This document shows, one piece after another, positions 8,978-19,320 of a stretch of DNA of 64,000 bases. Positions within the stretch are counted from its first letter, which is position 1, and every line of letters starts with the position of its first letter. The notes beneath the pieces were generated by a model. The model did not search any database, was not told where the DNA came from, and saw only the letters and a program-made list of their open reading frames with translations. Origin of the DNA: Flavobacterium sp. 140616W15 (GTDB taxonomy: Bacteria > Bacteroidota > Bacteroidia > Flavobacteriales > Flavobacteriaceae). The stretch lies in assembly GCF_003668995.1 (NCBI RefSeq), contig NZ_CP033068.1, positions 2,728,001 to 2,792,000 on the forward strand, in the 5' to 3' direction. A program made the position numbers and the translations under genes.

Positions 8978-10387
8978 TTATTGCACTCCGCCTCCTAAAG
9001 CACGATATAAATTTATTGCCGCATTTAGTTTTTCTAATTTTATAGTAACAACATCTAAATCATTTTGCAAGGCACCATTTTGTGCCACAATAACATCCAG
9101 ATAAGTTACCATACCACTTTTATATAATAATGTAGCATCAGAAGTTGCTTTGTCTAAAGAAACTGCTTTTTCAGTTGCAAGTTCCATGCGTTCATCGGCA
9201 TATTTTAATTGTGACATTGCATCGCTCACTTCTCCAACAGCTGTTATATAAGATTGCTTAAACTGAATAACTGCTTTCTCTTGTTCTATAACTGCCACTT
9301 CATAAGCCGTTCTTAAGGCACGTTTTCTAAATATTGGCTGTGCTAAATTAGCGGCAATAGTTTTCGTAACTGAACCTGGAAAATTAAACCAATTATCGAA
9401 TTCAAACGAATTAATTCCTATTGAAGGGCTCAAACTCAGTGTTGGGTACATTGTAGCTTTTGCTAATCCTGTTTTAGCATTAGCTGACATAACAGCATAT
9501 TCAGCAGCTTTTACATCTGGTCTTCGGCTTAAAAGCGATGCGGGAATCCCAGAAGGTAAACCAACACTAAATTCTGCCACTTCAAGATTTCCTGATCGTG
9601 CTATTTTATCTGGATATTCTCCACATAAAATTTGCAATGCATTTTCCTGAACTGCTATATTCGTTTTCGCTAAAGGAACCAATAACTCAGCTGTTTTTTT
9701 CTGAGCTTCTGTCTGATGAAGCGCCAATGAACTAATTGCTCCTGAATTATATTGAAGTTTCATCATATTTAACGTACTGTCACTCAATTCAATATTTCTC
9801 TGTGCTATTTTAAGTTGCTCATCCAATCCTAAAAGATTATAGTACGATTGAGCAACCTGAACAATAATTCTGGTCTTTAAAGCCGAAAGATTCTCTTTTT
9901 GAGCAAAATAGTTAGCCTTAGCCTCTTTTTTCTGCATAGTTGCTTTACCCCATATATCAGCTTCCCAAGACAATCGAAGATTTGAATTATAGTCATCCAT
10001 ATAATCTTTACTGGTAAACTGCGCACTCAAAGAACCATTAAGTGAATTTTTAGACTGATAACTACGGCTCGCATTTGCATCAAAATCTAGCGTTGGCAAT
10101 AGCGATAATTTAGCTTGTTTATAATTGAGGTCAAGCTGTTCCATACTTTTCATAGCGACAAGCACTTCGTTATTTTTAACGAGGGCTTTTTCTATCAAAT
10201 CAACCAACAATGGATCTTTATAGTAATTTTTCCAGGGATGCAAAATCGTATCTCCTGTTAATACTACCTCTTCACGATATTTTTCGGGTACATTTAAATC
10301 TGCTCGAGAATATTTTTTCCCTACTACGCAGGATGTTAACAAAACACCTGTAAATAAAGAAATCCCAATTTTATATAGTACTCTCAT
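8978..10387 (-). CDS. RND efflux outer-membrane channel lipoprotein (NodT/TolC-like)
   Basis: 469-aa outer-membrane factor of a tripartite efflux pump. The signal peptide ends in a lipobox (LLTSC, cysteine at residue 20). Two outer-membrane-efflux repeats of long amphipathic helices follow (about 60-250 and 270-460; SWEADIWGKA and the characteristic 'SLLSRRPDVKAAEYAV' block). It starts 2 nt from the end of the pump gene on the same strand, so adaptor, pump and channel form one operon. Even if the pump is broken, this gene is intact. Confidence 0.92.
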   Translation of the reverse strand: MRVLYKIGISLFTGVLLTSCVVGKKYSRADLNVPEKYREEVVLTGDTILHPWKNYYKDPLLVDLIEKALVKNNEVLVAMKSMEQLDLNYKQAKLSLLPTLDFDANASRSYQSKNSLNGSLSAQFTSKDYMDDYNSNLRLSWEADIWGKATMQKKEAKANYFAQKENLSALKTRIIVQVAQSYYNLLGLDEQLKIAQRNIELSDSTLNMMKLQYNSGAISSLALHQTEAQKKTAELLVPLAKTNIAVQENALQILCGEYPDKIARSGNLEVAEFSVGLPSGIPASLLSRRPDVKAAEYAVMSANAKTGLAKATMYPTLSLSPSIGINSFEFDNWFNFPGSVTKTIAANLAQPIFRKRALRTAYEVAVIEQEKAVIQFKQSYITAVGEVSDAMSQLKYADERMELATEKAVSLDKATSDATLLYKSGMVTYLDVIVAQNGALQNDLDVVTIKLEKLNAAINLYRALGGGVQ

Positions 10388-10389
10388 TA

Positions 10390-13300
10390 TTATTCTTTTA
10401 TAGTTTTACTTACAATCTTCTTACTTGATACTTTTTCTTGTAGATATTGAAATAGTATAAAAAGTAACGGAATTACAAAAACTCCCAATACAACACCGCT
10501 AAACATCCCGATAGCAGCACTTACACTTATTGATCTATTTCCTACTGCTGTTCCTCCTGTGGCAAACATTAATGGTATCATACCCGCAATAAAAGCTAAT
10601 GATGTCATGATAATAGGTCTTAATCTTGATCTGGCTCCCTCGATAGCAGCTTCTACAATAGATAAGCCTGCATAACGTCTTTGAAGGGCAAATTCTACAA
10701 TAAGAATGGCATTTTTAGCCAAAAGCCCGACCAGCATAATTAAACCAACCTGAACATAAATATTATTATCAAGACCTACTGCTTTAACTCCCGCAAAAGC
10801 TCCCAATATACCTGTTGGGATAGAAAGCAATACTGCGAGAGGCAATAAATAACTTTCGTACTGTGCTGCCAATAAAAAGAAAACAAATAAAAGACATAAA
10901 CTAAATATGGCGATGGTTTGATTACCTCCTTCTTTCTCTTCAAGACTTAGCCCCGTCCACTCATAACTATAATCCGACGGAAGTTTATCCAAAACTGTTT
11001 CTAGATTACCCATAATTTCTCCATTACTAAATCCTGGTAATGCTACTGCAGTAATATTAACCGAATTGTAAAGATTATAGCGGTTTACCGATTCTGGTCC
11101 ATAAACCTTATGAAGCTTAACAAGAGATTTTACAGGAACCATTTCCATTTTTGCATTCCTTACAAATATTTCATTAAAAGCCTCCTGATCAGTTCTGAAA
11201 ATCCCATCAGCTTTAACATTGACTCTGTAAAATTTTCCAAATCTTGTAAAATCTGCCGACTGATCTCCTGCAAAATAAGTTTGGATATTATTTAAAAGCT
11301 CACGTATGCTAACCCCCATTTGGCTGGCTTTCTCTTCATCTACTTCAAGTTCAAACTGCGGATAATCTGCTCTAAATGTCGTATAAGCATATTGAACTCC
11401 TGGTTGTTGCATAATTTGCCCAATCACTTTATCAGTCATCGCTTTTAATGTAGCTGGATCACGGGCTGTTCTATCCTGAAGTACAATTTCTGCACCACTT
11501 GTAACACCAAATCCTTCTACAGGAGGCATTCTGAGGACCATAATAGAACCTTCTTTTATAACTGATAATTTAGCACTAACCATATTAAGGATTTCATCAA
11601 TATCTTGAACTGCTCCCCTTTCTTTTTTAGGTTTTAATTTTATAAATCCTAATCCGTACGCTGGACTCGCACTATTACTAAGGATATTAAAACCTGTGAT
11701 GCTGGTATTATTATCTATTGCTTCTACTGTCGAAAGTTCTTTTTCAATCTTTTCAACTACTGCTGTAGTACGATCCAATGCTGTTCCTGGTGGCATCGAT
11801 AAACTATAAAGCATGAACCCATCATCTTCCATTGGTACAAAACTTTTTGGAGTAGACATCATCATTACAACTGTAATAGCAGTTATTCCAACAACTAACC
11901 CTCCTGCAAGCCATTTTCTGCCAATAAGGAAACGAACTCCCTTAATGTATTTACCCGTCAAATTATTAAATCCTGTATTGAATCCAACGAAAAAACGCTC
12001 TTTGAATCCCGATTTATGAGAATCATTTGCATGATCTCCATTATGATTGTTCTTTAACAAAAGTGCACACAATGCAGGCGTTAGTGTTAGTGCATTTACT
12101 GCCGATATGATAATTGCAATCGCAAGTGTATAAGCAAACTGCTTATAAAAAATCCCTGATGATCCAGTCATGAAACCAATCGGAATAAATACTGCCGACA
12201 TTACTAATGTTATCGATACAACTGCTCCTGTAATCTCTGCCATGGCACTATGAGTCGCTTCTTTAGCCGAAAGTTCTGAATCTCCTTCCATCTTACTATG
12301 CACGGCTTCGACCACTACAATGGCATCATCCACTACAATACCAATGGCTAGTACCAAGGCAAAAAGTGTTAGAATATTAATCGTAAATCCAAAGACCAGT
12401 AAGAAGAAAAATGTTCCTACAATAGCAACTGGAACTGCAATTGCTGGAATAATTGTCGAGCGAATGTCCTGAAGAAATATAAAAACTACTATAAAAACCA
12501 GAATAAAGGCTTCTAGCAATGTCGATTTTACTTGTCCTATTGCCTCATCGAGTCTTTCTTTAGTACTCATTACATTAACATATTTAATGCTTGGAGGAAA
12601 AGATTTGGATAAACGTTCTACTTCTTTATTAATCCCGATTTCGATGTCGTTTGCATTAGAACCTGATGTCTGTAATATTGCCATTGTAACGGCATTTTTC
12701 CCACTAGACTTATTGTCTCCACTATAAGAAATAGAACCAAATTCTACTCTAGCTACATCTCTAAGTCTTAAAATATTATTACCATCTGTTTTAACTACAA
12801 TATTTTCATACTGCTCAGGCTTATTTTCTTCCCCTTGTATCTAATAACATACTCTAAAGCCGACTTTGATTCTTCTCCTAATTTTCCTGGAGCCGATTCT
12901 AAACTTTGATCTGCAATTGCCTGACTTACATCAGACGGTACTAATCCAGCATTCGCCATTTTTCGTGGATCAAGCCAAACGCGCATCGAGTAATCTTTTT
13001 GTCCAAAAATCTGTACCTGACCTACACCTGGAACACGCTTAATTTGAGGAACAAGGTTGATATTAGCATAATTTTGTAAAAACAACTCATCGTATTTGCT
13101 ATTATCTTCTGTATAAAGATTGAAAATAACAATCATACTATTTTGCTGCTTAGAAGTCGTAAGCCCCATTCTGATAACTTCTTGAGGCAATTTTGGAGTG
13201 GCTTGCTGTACTCTATTTTGCACATTTACCGCAGCCTGATCGGGATCTACACCTTGTTTAAAAATTACACTGATAGAAAAAGTTCCATCATTACTGGCAG

Positions 13301-13541
13301 TAGATTTTATATACTGCATATTCTCAACTCCATTTATTTGCTCTTCAAGTGGAGTTACTACTGAACGAATAACTGTTTCACTATTTCCTCCTGGATAAAC
13401 ACCACTTACCATTACAGTTGGTGGCGCAATATCTGGAAACCTAGTTACAGATAATCTTGTAAGACCTATGATACCCAATATCACCAATACAATGGAGATA
13501 ACCGTAGCCAATACAGGCTTATCTATTATTTTTTTTAACAT
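10390..13541 (-). pseudogene. RND inner-membrane efflux pump (AcrB/HAE1), split by a frameshift
   Basis: Proton-driven drug/metabolite exporter of the HAE1-RND type. Two frames are present: 13541-12795 (248 aa, N-terminal TM1 plus porter start, ending abnormally ...YKGKKISLSSMKIL*) and a second frame covering 12827 or so down to 10390 (764 aa from its first ATG at 12684). Translating past the break in the other frame gives NKPEQYENIVVKTDGNN..., exactly the expected AcrB sequence. One missing A in the short A run (plus-strand T run 12824-12827) explains it, and repair yields 1050 aa, normal for RND pumps. The downstream part keeps the TM4 charged motif (GIVVDDAIVVVE). Either a true recent inactivation or a sequencing miscount. 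Confidence 0.85.
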
Positions 13542-13570
13542 AGAAAATGTTATTTATATTAAAGTCAAAA

Positions 13571-14704
13571 TTATTTATTGCTCAACGCTTTTGTAGTTAC
13601 TTTTGGAACTACTTCCATACCATCATAAAGTGCATCGATATTATTTAATGCAATCTTATCACCTGATTTTACTCCAGCTTTCACAAAATAGTTTGTTCCG
13701 GTATTAGCTGCAATTTCAATAGGAACCATTGCTACTTTATTGCCTTCTTTTAAAACATAAACAAAAAATTTATCTTGTATATCTTTTACACTAGCCATTG
13801 GAACGGTAATTACTGAAGACAAACTACTATTCAATATCACTCTTGCAGAACCTCCTGAACGTAATCGTTTTTTAGGATTTGGAAAAACAGCTTTTAATGC
13901 AATAGTTCCCGTAGTACGATCAATATTACCACTGGCAACTTCTAATTTACCCTGATGCTCATATACACTATCATCTGCCAAAATCAAACTTACAGATTGG
14001 TTTAATTCTGATTCTTTTGAAAAAGAGAGATAATCCGATTCACTCAATGAGAAATACACAAATACTGTATTAATCTCAGAAAGGACAGTGAGCGGAACAG
14101 CATCAGTTGGTGTTACCAAATTACCAACACGATTGGGGATACGGCTGATATAACCACTTACTGGTGCTTTAATCAAAGAAAAATCTGCATTAAGCTGCGA
14201 AGATCCTAAAGCTGCTTTTGCTTGAGCTGCCTGTGCAACGGCTGCTTCGTAATTAGCTTGTGCCGTTTTTAATTGCATATCCGAATATACTTTTGCATCA
14301 ACAAGAGGCTTAATCTTCTCAATTTCTAATTTAGCATTTGCCAGATTTGCCAATGCACTCTTATATGCTGCACGAGTATTATTAACCTGCTCTACAAAAA
14401 CATCTGATTTAATTTTAAAAAGTGATTGTCCCTTGGTTACGTAATCTCCTTCTTTTACATAAATTGCTTCAAGATATCCTGACACCTGAGGTCTTAGATC
14501 AACATTAACTGAACCTTCGATAATTCCTGGGTATTTTTTTTCAACTTCACCTGTCATAGATTTAGCCTGAAAAAAATCTACTTCTGGCTTTGGAGCTCCT
14601 AAAGCTTCTGCTCCAGCTTTTCCACATGAAGAAAAGCTAATGATAATCAATAAAACTACCATTTTGCTGAGTGTTTTATTATTTTGGAAAAACTGTTTTG
14701 TCAT
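13571..14704 (-). CDS. RND efflux periplasmic adaptor (AcrA/MFP family) lipoprotein
   Basis: 377-aa membrane-fusion protein linking the RND pump to its outer-membrane channel. N-terminal lipobox ISFSSC indicates inner-membrane lipid anchoring. Then come the split lipoyl/barrel-sandwich motifs (VDLRPQVSGYLEAIYVKEGD; APVSGYISRIPNRVGN), a central alpha hairpin (about 100-165, coiled coil rich in Ala/Lys), a beta-barrel and a membrane-proximal domain. It is the first gene of the adaptor-pump-channel operon, with 29 nt before the pump. A 402-nt leader region separates it from the LytTR regulator gene. Confidence 0.92.
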   Translation of the reverse strand: MTKQFFQNNKTLSKMVVLLIIISFSSCGKAGAEALGAPKPEVDFFQAKSMTGEVEKKYPGIIEGSVNVDLRPQVSGYLEAIYVKEGDYVTKGQSLFKIKSDVFVEQVNNTRAAYKSALANLANAKLEIEKIKPLVDAKVYSDMQLKTAQANYEAAVAQAAQAKAALGSSQLNADFSLIKAPVSGYISRIPNRVGNLVTPTDAVPLTVLSEINTVFVYFSLSESDYLSFSKESELNQSVSLILADDSVYEHQGKLEVASGNIDRTTGTIALKAVFPNPKKRLRSGGSARVILNSSLSSVITVPMASVKDIQDKFFVYVLKEGNKVAMVPIEIAANTGTNYFVKAGVKSGDKIALNNIDALYDGMEVVPKVTTKALSNK

Positions 14705-15106
14705 TTTATTTCATTTTAATGAATACATCGAATTTGATGCAAAATAACAATCCAAATCCCTCTTTAATTATTGGAAGATTACCCAACCGTAATTTTTCAA
14801 TACTGAAACGAATACGGTAGATCACCAAAGGGAAAAATGATCTCTAGAATTGTGTGATGAAAATTTTTAATTGAACTTTTGGTTGTGTATGCTCGAACCA
14901 ACTTATCTAGATAGGTATAATAGTTGCTCTTACTGCTATAAGAATCATCCAGATATAACGGTAGATCACACGAAGATCGATTGTGTGAATTTAGATTATC
15001 GGCTTTATAACCATTGTATAAACACCAAATAATTTTAGCAACAAAAAGAATTTGTAACTATAAAAGCGAGCAAAGGATGTCTTCTAAAATGATTTATTTT
15101 AGTCTA
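14705..15106 (-). promoter_or_regulatory. Control region of the RND efflux operon with repeated operator-like sites
   Basis: No gene is visible in these 402 nt. The 12-mer acggtagatcac occurs at 14814-14825 and again at 14958-14969, and each copy is followed by attgtgtga (14849-14857 and 14980-14988). Around the first lies ACCGTA (14786-14791) facing TACGGT (14813-14818). Around the second, TCACAC (14966-14971) faces GTGTGA (14983-14988) across 11 nt. Paired sites immediately upstream of an efflux operon, and just downstream of a LytTR response regulator gene, are good candidate binding sites for that regulator. This is inference from position and repetition. Confidence 0.45.
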
Positions 15107-15862
15107 TTAGCGATCCATCCACTGTTTAAAAAAAGGTGCTTTTTCTCGGCTTATAATCACCTCACGCTCAGAATCCCCGTAAAGTTGTATTTTAAGCTTA
15201 GCATTAAAGTAATTCGAAATAGATTTTATACTTTCAACTCGTATAAAAAATTGCCTGTTGGCTCTAAAAAAAATATCTGGATCAAGCTCTTCTTCAAGCT
15301 CTTCCATTGTTTGGGGAATTGCTATAATGGTACCATTTTTAAGAAAAAGATGTGACGTTTTAAATTCTGAGTATATAAAATCAATATCAGTAACATCTAC
15401 ACTTTTATATCCATCACGATAAGTGACTAAAAAGCGTAATCTAAAAGAAGGTTTATTGATAAATCTTTTTAGAATCCCTGTAATATCTTCATTGTTATTT
15501 TTAGCTCTAGCTAAAGACTTAAATTTAGTTAAAGCATCTTGAAGCTCCGTTTTTTCAATCGGTTTCATCAAATAATCAATACTATTAACCTTAAAAGCCC
15601 TCACTGCATATTCATCATAAGCAGTAGTAAATATAATGGGGCAAGTAATTTTCACCTCTTCAAAAATAGAGAAACTTATACCATCTGCCAGACGAATATC
15701 CATCGTAATTAAATCGGGCATAACATTAGTATTTAACCATGTTATTGTACCTTGAACTGTATCTATAATGTCTAGAATTTCACAGTCAGGTTCCAATTCC
15801 TCCAATAGCCTTTTAAGACGATTGGCATTGATAATTTCATCTTCTACAATTAAAATTTTCAT
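15107..15862 (-). CDS. LytTR-family response regulator
   Basis: 251-aa two-component regulator. The receiver domain (1-120) has acidic residues D8/E9, phospho-acceptor D55 (LITMDIRLADG), T79/T80 and K100 (YLMKP). The LytTR DNA-binding domain (about 145-250) contains the diagnostic IDFIYSEFKTSHLFL and FFRANRQFFIRVESI stretches. It starts 4 nt after the stop of the histidine kinase, so the two are translationally linked. Its own binding targets may include the paired sites in the following intergenic region before the RND efflux operon. Confidence 0.93.
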   Translation of the reverse strand: MKILIVEDEIINANRLKRLLEELEPDCEILDIIDTVQGTITWLNTNVMPDLITMDIRLADGISFSIFEEVKITCPIIFTTAYDEYAVRAFKVNSIDYLMKPIEKTELQDALTKFKSLARAKNNNEDITGILKRFINKPSFRLRFLVTYRDGYKSVDVTDIDFIYSEFKTSHLFLKNGTIIAIPQTMEELEEELDPDIFFRANRQFFIRVESIKSISNYFNAKLKIQLYGDSEREVIISREKAPFFKQWMDR

Positions 15863-15866
15863 ACTA

Positions 15867-16961
15867 TTATATTAAGGGCAAACGAACACAATAAAAGCCA
15901 TTAGACTCCGAAAAAACAGGCATACGATCAGATAATATTTTATATCTAAACTCAATATTTTTATTCCCAACTCCTGTAGAAACAAAGCTTTTACCAGATG
16001 TAGGCTGCAAATTATTTCTTACAACAACATCACCAACATCTGAATAAATAGAAATTATAAGCGGATTAGATAAAGTCGCAACATTATGTTTCACAGCGTT
16101 TTCAACTAGTAATTGCAATGTTAAAGGTGGCAAATGAAGGTCTAGAGTCGTCGCATTTACTTGTAGCTTTAACTCCACCTTCTCGCCTAGACGTTTCTTT
16201 AAAAGATAAAAATAAGCATTTAAAAATTCAATCTCTTCTCTTACCGTAATAGTATCCTTATTTAGATTAGAGATCATATAACGATAAACCTTTGTGATAT
16301 TTTCTAAAAACGATGCTGCTGATAATGGATCCTCATGAATTAATTCGGTAAGAGTACTAAAATTATTAAAAGTAAAATGAGGGTCAAGCTGTAATTTTAA
16401 AGATTCTAATTCAGATCGGGTTACAGCTTCCTGAAGCTGAGAAGCTCTAATTTTAAGCTCTGCAGCTTCCTCAGAAGTTACTCGCCATCGATTCAGTAAA
16501 AAAATACTGGTATGGATAAAACTTATAAAAAGTGACAATATAGCTGCCATCAAATAAGATTGCCATATAATAAGAAGTTCACTTTCTTTTAGCGGTATCT
16601 CAGGATAAAAAAATTGCCACAAAAAAGAGAACAAATAATTTAAAAAAATGTTACCTATAATAAGAAACAAAAATTGTGCGAAGGCTCTAAAAATAGGGTT
16701 TTGTTCCCAACTAATCCAGTGATTTAGAGTACGTCCTACAAAAAGACTTATTTCGGTCAGAATAGCACAATACACTAAAATTAAGAACACATCATGAGTC
16801 CAATCTAAATCCAAAAAAGAACCTTCATCAAAATTTCTAAAAGGATTTAAAACAAAATAAGACGATAAATACACAAGAAAAACGACTGGTATTACAATAA
16901 TCCTATAGTATTTATAGAAAAAATTCTTTCCCTTCTTTTTGTTTTGTGCATTTTGATTCAT
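15867..16961 (-). CDS. LytS/YehU-type sensor histidine kinase
   Basis: 364-aa integral-membrane kinase. Four predicted membrane helices (about 20-40, 56-76, 92-117, 136-158), a short coiled linker, then the His_kinase (PF06580-type) domain with the LQLDPHFTFNNF motif and phospho-accepting H195, and a minimal ATPase domain (N-box LLVENAVKHNV; GVGNKNIEFRY as the G-box). There is no separate periplasmic sensor domain, so the signal is probably sensed within the membrane or at its surface. Paired with the LytTR regulator downstream. Confidence 0.9.
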   Translation of the reverse strand: MNQNAQNKKKGKNFFYKYYRIIVIPVVFLVYLSSYFVLNPFRNFDEGSFLDLDWTHDVFLILVYCAILTEISLFVGRTLNHWISWEQNPIFRAFAQFLFLIIGNIFLNYLFSFLWQFFYPEIPLKESELLIIWQSYLMAAILSLFISFIHTSIFLLNRWRVTSEEAAELKIRASQLQEAVTRSELESLKLQLDPHFTFNNFSTLTELIHEDPLSAASFLENITKVYRYMISNLNKDTITVREEIEFLNAYFYLLKKRLGEKVELKLQVNATTLDLHLPPLTLQLLVENAVKHNVATLSNPLIISIYSDVGDVVVRNNLQPTSGKSFVSTGVGNKNIEFRYKILSDRMPVFSESNGFYCVRLPLI

Positions 16962-17021
16962 AAGCTAATATAAGAACAGTTGTTGAATTAAGAAAATTAT
17001 TATAGTAGTTGATTTTCTCTA

Positions 17022-18068
17022 TTAATGCACTAAGGCATATTCTGATTTTGAATCATTTTTTGAAGATTTTTCAGGTACACGTTTTCGCATAACTCCCCAT
17101 TTTATACAGGTTGCACCCCACGAAAAACCAGCTCCAAAAGTGGTAATTAGTATGTTTTGACCTACTGAAAAATCAGCCGCAAAATCCCAAAGACATAACG
17201 GAATTGTTGCTGATGTTGTATTACCATATCGTTCAATATTTACTTTAACTTTTTCTATTTCAATATTTAAACTTTCGCTTACTGCGTTGATGATTCTTAA
17301 ATTAGCCTGATGTGGCACAACCCAGTCAATGTCTTCTACACTTAAATCATTACTCGCAAGAACATCTTGCGAAACACTGCTCATAGATTCAACAGCTTTT
17401 TTAAATACAAATGCACCTTCTTGCTTAATATAATGATCTCGATTCACTATAGTATTCATCGTAGCAGGAAACTTAGATCCGCCAGCAGGTACTAATAATG
17501 ATGATGTACCGCTACCATCAGTACGCAAAATACTTTTCATCATTCCGTATCCTAATTCTGTTTTTTCTAGTAGCACTGCTCCTGCTCCGTCACCAAAAAG
17601 AATACAGGTATTGCGATCTTCATAATCTACAATTGAGCTCATTTTATCAGCTCCAACTACAATAATTTTTTCATATCGACCACTTTCAATCATAGTCGTA
17701 GCCATTTCAAGGGCATACAGAAAACCACTACAGGCTGCATTAAGATCAAGCCCAAACGCATTGGTTAATCTGCTTATTTCACATACTTTACTTGCTGTTG
17801 GAGTCAAAAGATGGTCTGGAGTTGTTGTTGCCAACAATACACAGTCTATTTCTTTTCGATCAACATCATAGTTTTGTAATAAATTTTCAATTGCAGCACA
17901 AGCAAGGTCTGAGGTTGCTTGGTCTTTGCTAGTAGCTAATCTACGTTCTTTTATTCCGGTTCTTTTTTCAATCCATTCTACAGTTGTGTCAACTGTTTCA
18001 GATATTGTTTCATTACTAAGTATAGAAGTCGGTACAAAGCCACCTATAGCCGTAATTGTTGCATTCAT
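17022..18068 (-). CDS. fabH: 3-oxoacyl-ACP synthase III (KAS III, FabH)
   Basis: Condenses an acyl-CoA primer with malonyl-ACP to start fatty-acid synthesis. 348 aa, thiolase fold. The catalytic triad is complete: C113 (AACSGFLYAL), H253 (VPHQANLRI) and N283 (ERYGNTTSATIP). The C-terminus carries about 20 residues beyond the usual end (KRVPEKSSKNDSKSEYALVH). It stands alone rather than in a fab cluster, 60 nt upstream of the sensor kinase gene on the same strand, so it may be a second, specialised KAS III. That reading is inference. Confidence 0.92.
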   Translation of the reverse strand: MNATITAIGGFVPTSILSNETISETVDTTVEWIEKRTGIKERRLATSKDQATSDLACAAIENLLQNYDVDRKEIDCVLLATTTPDHLLTPTASKVCEISRLTNAFGLDLNAACSGFLYALEMATTMIESGRYEKIIVVGADKMSSIVDYEDRNTCILFGDGAGAVLLEKTELGYGMMKSILRTDGSGTSSLLVPAGGSKFPATMNTIVNRDHYIKQEGAFVFKKAVESMSSVSQDVLASNDLSVEDIDWVVPHQANLRIINAVSESLNIEIEKVKVNIERYGNTTSATIPLCLWDFAADFSVGQNILITTFGAGFSWGATCIKWGVMRKRVPEKSSKNDSKSEYALVH

Positions 18069-18159
18069 TTGTAATAGATTATATTATTTTATTCTTTTGT
18101 TTTTTATATAAGAAATCTGCTAACCAAGCTTTACCTCATTATATAAAATAAAAACAGTA

Positions 18160-18993
18160 TCAGAGATTTGGAAAAGACAATAATGGTATATCTAAACCTG
18201 CAGCCATAATTCTGGTTTTACTTTTATGTACCAAAGAATCCCAAAAACCATACCTTTGTGGTACCATTACTAAAACATCTGCATTATAATTCTTGATTTC
18301 TTTCTTAATCTCATCAATTACAGCATTAGACTTAACTGTTTTATAAATGTATTTAACTTCTTTAAACGCTTCTTCAAGTGACGAATTCAATAATTGTTCT
18401 CCCTGCTGTTGCTTAAGACTATCTATTTTTTCATCTACACTAAAAAACTCTAGCTCGGCACCAAGGTTACCTACAATATCTTTTAACCAACTAAATCTTT
18501 CTATCGAAGAGAAACTTAAAGTATCACAAGCATAGAGTATTTTCTGTATCTTCTGAAAATGAGCATTTCTAGGAACTGCTAATACAGGTATATTTAAATT
18601 TTTTATTACTGCTGTTGTCGAATTACCTAATAATTCCTGTTCAAAAGAGCGTTCTGCCATCCCCATAACTACTAGCTCAGCTTTAGTATCTTCAATTATC
18701 GATGAAAGCTGATCTTCTAAAAAAGAATACTTACAGAAACAACTTACTTCAATAGCATAAAGCTTTGAAATTTCTTTTCCAAAATTTTCTAGTTTTTCAG
18801 TAGCTTTCTCTATTTGCTTTTGCATTGCTTCGGCTGTAATATGAGCATTAGAGCTGTGTAACCCCAAAGAAAAAGAATTAAACAAAACAAGCTTGGCATT
18901 TGTAGCTTTTGCAAGTCCCGCGGCATAAGCAACAGCGTTATTTGCTATATCAGAAAAATTTGTAGCTGCAATAATAGTAAATGGTGAGATCAT
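18160..18993 (-). CDS. Universal stress protein, two tandem Usp domains
   Basis: 277-aa cytoplasmic protein with two UspA folds (about 1-140 and 145-277). The first domain retains a nucleotide-loop-like stretch, VVMGMAERSFEQELLGNST, close to the G-2x-G-9x-G(S/T) ATP signature with one glycine displaced. The second (VLVMVPQRYGFWDSLV) has lost it. Tandem Usp proteins of this size are common in Flavobacteriia. It is transcribed alone, 91 nt upstream of fabH. Confidence 0.88.
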   Translation of the reverse strand: MISPFTIIAATNFSDIANNAVAYAAGLAKATNAKLVLFNSFSLGLHSSNAHITAEAMQKQIEKATEKLENFGKEISKLYAIEVSCFCKYSFLEDQLSSIIEDTKAELVVMGMAERSFEQELLGNSTTAVIKNLNIPVLAVPRNAHFQKIQKILYACDTLSFSSIERFSWLKDIVGNLGAELEFFSVDEKIDSLKQQQGEQLLNSSLEEAFKEVKYIYKTVKSNAVIDEIKKEIKNYNADVLVMVPQRYGFWDSLVHKSKTRIMAAGLDIPLLSFPNL

Positions 18994-19320
18994 AAGTATA
19001 TCAATTAAAACAATTATAAAAGTAAAGTTCCTTAATTAACGGCTTAAATTCTTTCTAAAATGACTGAATAATCATTTTTTCAACCTCAACCGTGATATTT
19101 AGTTTCCGAAACCAAACAACCACCTAAAAACAAAGCAAATTCTGAACAAAAAAGCATCATATCCATTCTATACACGAATAAAAAGTTTAAACTTATCAAG
19201 AAACAACTTGAAATACAGTTACTAAAATACCACAAAAAAAGCCCTGAATTAGTTCAGGACTTTTTTTGGTGAGTTAATTCGATAATTAAACTCTATAATT
19301 CGTTTTATATATTAAAACAT
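18994..19320. other. Intergenic stretch with MFS gene terminator
   Basis: 327 nt between the Usp gene (upstream side) and the MFS gene end, both minus strand. The half nearest the Usp gene should hold its promoter, but I see no exact TAnnTTTG on the minus strand. The other half carries the terminator listed separately at 19234-19267. No ORF. Confidence 0.4.
19234..19267 (-). terminator. Rho-independent terminator after the MFS gene
   Basis: CCTGAA (19243-19248), loop ttag, TTCAGG (19253-19258), flanked by A7 and T7. On the minus strand the hairpin is followed by a T run, ending the MFS transcript. Confidence 0.8.

Noticed and set aside
10390..12684. Treating the pump's C-terminal fragment as an independent gene starting at 12684
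   Set aside because: Its frame continues upstream with expected pump sequence to about 12827, and the ATG is internal to a conserved porter domain.
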